A stretch of DNA of 64,000 bases from Chloroflexota bacterium (GTDB lineage: Bacteria > Chloroflexota > Anaerolineae > UBA2200): assembly GCA_030607875.1 (NCBI GenBank), contig JAUWJD010000008.1, positions 32,968 to 96,967 of the forward strand. The letters run 5' to 3'. This document shows positions 63,686 to 64,000 of this stretch, piece after piece. A program made the translations under genes and the position numbers. The stretch's first letter is position 1, and each line of letters opens with the position of its first letter. The notes beneath the pieces were generated by a model. That model did not search any database and was not told where the DNA came from. It saw only the letters and a list, made by a program, of their open reading frames with translations.

Positions 63686-63883
63686 ACCCCTTTAGCTCGA
63701 TTATCACATAAGAACGACTGCCCGAGTTTGGACTCGGTTCCGGATTGTGTTGGTCGGCTATGCGGCAGTTTAGCGGTACCAGGGATAGTATGCGATCAAC
63801 TTCGACAATAAGTACCGATAGTAGGTTATCCTGCGACAAGAACTGACCAACACACTTTGAAACCGAGCCCGAGTTTGGCAATT
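63656..63883 (+). repeat. dispersed repeat A, copy 3, interrupted by an inserted element
   Basis: CTTACTGCTTCGTGCACCGA (63656-63675) to GCCCGAGTTTGG (63720-63731) matches copy 1 at 34905-34980. After 136 bp the sequence resumes CCCGAGTTTGGCAATT (63868-63883) exactly where copy 1 continues, and GCAGT/CTGT matches go on a little beyond. Both halves and the intact copy 1 together show an insertion. Confidence 0.8.
63732..63867. mobile_element. 136-bp MITE-like element with 23-bp terminal inverted repeats
   Basis: Ends CTCGGTTCCGGATTGTGTTG + GTC (63733-63755) and, inverted, CTCGGTTTCAAAGTGTGTTG + GTC (63845-63867 reversed): 19 of 23 bases match. Flanked by direct copies of CCCGAGTTTGG (63721-63731, 63868-63878), consistent with an 11-bp target duplication. 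No coding capacity. Inside, TAGCGGTAC and GTACCGATA are near-complementary, so the whole element could fold as a hairpin. No full-length parent is in the window. Confidence 0.75.
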
Positions 63884-64000
63884 GCCGCAGTACCCTGTAT
63901 GTCTATGAACCGGTAGGGCCTTCGACCTTGAGAGTGCGTCTCCACTTCAGGGAAGGTGATGATTTTGAAATCTACCCTGTTCCTGGCACCAACCTGATAG

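Noticed and set aside
1..64000. CRISPR array
   Set aside because: No regularly spaced direct repeats of 24-40 bp were seen; the dispersed repeats are palindromic and far apart.

Overview
The window looks like chromosomal DNA of an uncultured or little-studied bacterium, most likely a Chloroflexota (Anaerolineae-like) lineage. The reasons are moderately high GC, a DnaB-DnaD-DnaC replication operon, PPC/TPT-tailed Ser/Thr kinase, bactofilin-M23 pair, SBBP-repeat protein ending in a YLPIILKG-type tail as seen in many secreted Chloroflexota proteins, and frequent GTG/TTG starts. This placement is inference from memory; no 16S or ribosomal protein gene is present.

Layout. 1-950: GC-rich, hairpin-rich non-coding DNA and a small gene broken by an in-frame amber codon. 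957-7100 (minus): an AbiJ-type gene, then an operon of two DUF488 proteins, a dual-OB protein and a RecQ helicase with an N-terminal TPR-like extension, a possible DNA-repair or defence module. 7296-8489: tyrS. 8599-18301 (minus): housekeeping and accessory genes (holA, DUF6391, GNAT, HIT, nucleoside hydrolase, TatD, CGGC, methyltransferase, TAT-exported amidohydrolase). 18684-24343 (minus): bifunctional nuclease, dnaB, dnaD, a tandem-duplicated DnaC-like loader and a membrane glycosidase-like protein. 24613-35890 (plus): a bacterial microcompartment (BMC) locus. 35989-50301: recO, yraN, miaA, a protein kinase, YfhO, AmaP-like, scpB, CPBP protease, bactofilin, M23 peptidase, rdgB, a nucleotidyltransferase and murJ. 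50420: tRNA-Glu(CTC). 50753-63049: P2A-type ATPase, mgsA, two unusual secreted/metalloprotease-like proteins, Nudix, AhpD-like, MscS, SBBP protein, a second GH-A-like protein. 63391-end: an apparent transporter relic and nested palindromic repeats.

The centre of interest is the BMC locus. It encodes a uridine-phosphorylase-like enzyme, an RpiB-like protein and DeoC (both with N-terminal encapsulation-peptide-like helices), a CoA-acylating aldehyde dehydrogenase, a PduS-like flavo-iron-sulfur protein, a PduT-like shell trimer with Cys38, a second BMC-T, one BMC-H, three BMC-P pentamers, and a class II aldolase with a C-terminal encapsulation-like helix. The inferred chemistry is cleavage of deoxyribose-5-phosphate (and a deoxyhexulose-1-phosphate) to acetaldehyde (and lactaldehyde), oxidation to acyl-CoA inside the shell, and possible electron export through PduS/PduT. 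No PduL, alcohol dehydrogenase, diol dehydratase or regulator is visible here.

Two families of short palindromic repeats (called A and B here) sit in and around the BMC operon, one nested in the other, and a third element with 23-bp terminal inverted repeats has inserted in a family-A copy near the right end. A broken four-helix-bundle ORF flanked by inverted repeats interrupts the BMC operon.
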